From Saprospiraceae bacterium (GTDB taxonomy: Bacteria > Bacteroidota > Bacteroidia > Chitinophagales > Saprospiraceae), in assembly GCA_027031145.1 (NCBI GenBank), contig JALVEG010000612.1:1-6747 (forward strand): 6,747 nt of DNA, read 5' to 3'. The position numbers were made by a program, and so were the translations under genes. This document shows, piece after piece, positions 5,911-6,747 of this stretch. Each line of letters begins with the position of its first letter. The stretch's first letter is position 1. The notes beneath the pieces were generated by a model, which saw nothing but the letters and a program-made list of their open reading frames with translations, made no database searches and was not told the DNA's origin.

Positions 5911-6435
5911 TTAAGCAAATTCATCAAATGCTGGATTCTTCTTTTTCATTATTGCACCCATTATTGCTGAAAATAATGCACCAACTACTAACGCGAATAA
6001 CCATCCTTGCAAGGTTTTCCATATAGTCAATTGAAACATGCTATCATCCATATTGTCATTGATTTCTTCGATCATATCTTCATTTCCAAATGCATTTGCT
6101 ATTTTTTCAGCAGCTTCCTGAGCTATTTCTTTTTGAACTTCCATCAAACCGGGATCAATAAAATTGTATAAAACATAGTTGAAAAAATAAACTATAAATG
6201 TTAATAAAGCTACTGTTAAAAACAAATATTTAAAAACATCACTAAATGGAATAAATCCATCATTTGCATCACGGGCTTCTTTACCGGCTCTGTACATAAA
6301 ATAAATACCGATTAAAATACCTATCCATGTTCCGTAAGCCACAAAAAACCTGGGGTCAATAAACCATAGTATCAAATATACAATTATTATTACAATAGCT
6401 CCAAATACACCGTTTTTTACTGAAGGATGTTCCAT
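5911..6435 (-). CDS. DUF4199 domain membrane protein
   Basis: This 174-residue protein has four predicted membrane helices (about 8-27, 33-50, 67-90 and 140-164). A charged loop after helix 2 contains RAGKEARDANDGFIPFSDVFKY, which fits the conserved region of DUF4199 proteins (a yRd...G.i.y..a.k pattern). A longer acidic segment between helices 3 and 4 (IDPGLMEVQKEIAQEAAEK, 93-111, then acidic residues to 131) is likely helical and outside the membrane. DUF4199 is a Bacteroidota family of unknown function. It is often found beside GT2 glycosyltransferases, as here, so a role in the same envelope glycan step is plausible but unproved. A -7-like TATCTTTA on the minus strand at 6483-6476 could drive it, unless it is translated from the possible small ORF upstream. 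Confidence 0.85.
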   Translation of the reverse strand: MEHPSVKNGVFGAIVIIIVYLILWFIDPRFFVAYGTWIGILIGIYFMYRAGKEARDANDGFIPFSDVFKYLFLTVALLTFIVYFFNYVLYNFIDPGLMEVQKEIAQEAAEKIANAFGNEDMIEEINDNMDDSMFQLTIWKTLQGWLFALVVGALFSAIMGAIMKKKNPAFDEFA

Positions 6436-6436
6436 A

Positions 6437-6589
6437 TTAATAGTTTTTATATGTGAAAAAATTCAATATCAGAAGTAAAGATATAAATTTTAAAAGAATT
6501 AAAAAAAAACTTATAGCTAAAATTGACAAAAAAGGAGGCAAGATAGAGATTTCAACAAATTCCAGTAGCATTTTTTTACTATTTTGCAT
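6437..6589 (-). CDS. Possible small hydrophobic protein, 50 residues
   Basis: An ATG at 6589 opens a frame of 50 codons ending with TAA at 6439-6437. One base separates this stop from the DUF4199 ATG (TAA-T-ATG), a spacing seen in translationally coupled genes. The predicted product begins MQNSKKMLLEFVEISILPPF. It continues as one long hydrophobic stretch (about 19-44, rich in Leu, Ile and Phe) and ends with polar TYKNY. A second ATG at 6571 would give 44 residues. Against it: the region is very AT-rich, T-rich strands encode Phe, Leu and Ile by default, there is a run of nine A bases inside on the plus strand, and no promoter or ribosome site is clear. A -7-like element for DUF4199 also falls within it. 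I recognise no family. Confidence 0.25.
   Translation of the reverse strand: MQNSKKMLLEFVEISILPPFLSILAISFFLILLKFISLLLILNFFTYKNY
6476..6483 (-). promoter_or_regulatory. Candidate -7 element for the DUF4199-glycosyltransferase operon
   Basis: The minus strand reads TATCTTTA, matching TAnnTTTG at all but the last base, 40 bases before the DUF4199 ATG. No -33 TTG is visible at the right distance. It is the best match in the 267-bp gap upstream. Confidence 0.28.
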
Positions 6590-6702
6590 TATATAAAAAA
6601 GAATATAGTTTTAAGGGACTTGTATTTTAATAACGTCAAAAAATAAAATAATCCCCATTCCGGTACAATAGTTGAAATTTTATCATAAAAATTTATATAC
6701 TC

Positions 6703-6747
6703 ATGAACAATTTAATAACTTATTTCAAAAAACTATTTACTTTATTT
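6703..6747 (+). CDS. N terminus of an unidentified gene running off the right edge
   Basis: The ATG at 6703 opens a frame of 15 codons to the window end, MNNLITYFKKLFTLF. It is preceded in frame by a TGA at 6673-6675, so no earlier start is possible in this frame. The basic and hydrophobic pattern could begin a signal peptide or membrane anchor, but there is too little sequence to identify the product or be sure it is a gene. It would be divergent from the DUF4199 operon. Confidence 0.35.
   Translation, partial: MNNLITYFKKLFTLF

Noticed and set aside
6523..6538. TTGACA at 6523-6528 and AAGGAGG at 6532-6538 as an E. coli-type -35 element and a ribosome binding site.
   Set aside because: Bacteroidota do not use the E. 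coli promoter form, no matching -10 follows, and no start codon lies at a proper distance after the AGGAGG.
6675..6694. Imperfect inverted repeat AAATTTTAT / ATAAAAATTT before the right-edge ORF.
   Set aside because: It is composed almost entirely of A and T with a bulge; such repeats are expected by chance here.
1..6747. CRISPR arrays, tRNA or rRNA genes, insertion sequences, phage or toxin-antitoxin genes.
   Set aside because: I looked for regular repeats, cloverleaf ends, transposase motifs and long terminal repeats and saw none.

Overview
The window looks like an ordinary chromosomal segment from a low-GC member of the phylum Bacteroidota. Three things point there: protein families and variants typical of that phylum (a YfhO-family membrane protein, a DUF4199 protein, YciO-like TsaC, DprA and S20), -7 promoter elements of the Bacteroidota form TAnnTTTG (clear at 1790-1797 on the minus strand, and at 3681-3688 and 4469-4476 on the plus strand), and start codons without Shine-Dalgarno sequences. 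No mobile element, CRISPR array, tRNA or rRNA was seen.

Layout. 1-1763 (minus): N-terminal 587 codons of a YfhO-family polytopic membrane protein that runs off the left edge. 1764-1869: divergent promoter region with a perfect 10-bp inverted repeat over the yfhO -7 box. 1870-2493 (plus): a YciO/TsaC/Sua5-family protein, convergent with dprA. 2544-3653 (minus): complete dprA. 3707-4417 (plus): a secreted, possibly beta-barrel protein of unknown function, ending in a terminator that overlaps its stop codon. 4500-4757 (plus): rpsT (ribosomal protein S20) with a good promoter and a two-hairpin 3' end. 4758-4947: convergent region dense in hairpins that can stop transcription from both sides. 4948-5883 (minus): a polyprenyl-phosphate glycosyltransferase of the GtrB/CsbB/DPM1 type. 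5911-6435 (minus): a DUF4199 four-helix membrane protein just upstream, probably in the same operon. 6437-6589 (minus): a possible 50-residue hydrophobic small protein whose stop codon lies one base before the DUF4199 start. 6703-6747 (plus): the first 15 codons of a gene that leaves the right edge.

How the genes may work together. rpsT, the YciO/TsaC-like gene and dprA are unrelated housekeeping functions (translation, tRNA modification or a related role, uptake of single-stranded DNA). The envelope genes are more suggestive. A GT2 enzyme that would load a sugar onto a polyprenyl phosphate lies about 3 kb from a YfhO-type protein, and in Bacillus subtilis the CsbB/YfhO pair makes and uses such a donor. 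Whether the two cooperate here is inference. Nothing in the window clearly forms a new defence or mobile system. The least explained items are the small hydrophobic ORF, the palindromic yfhO operator candidate and the unknown exported protein.
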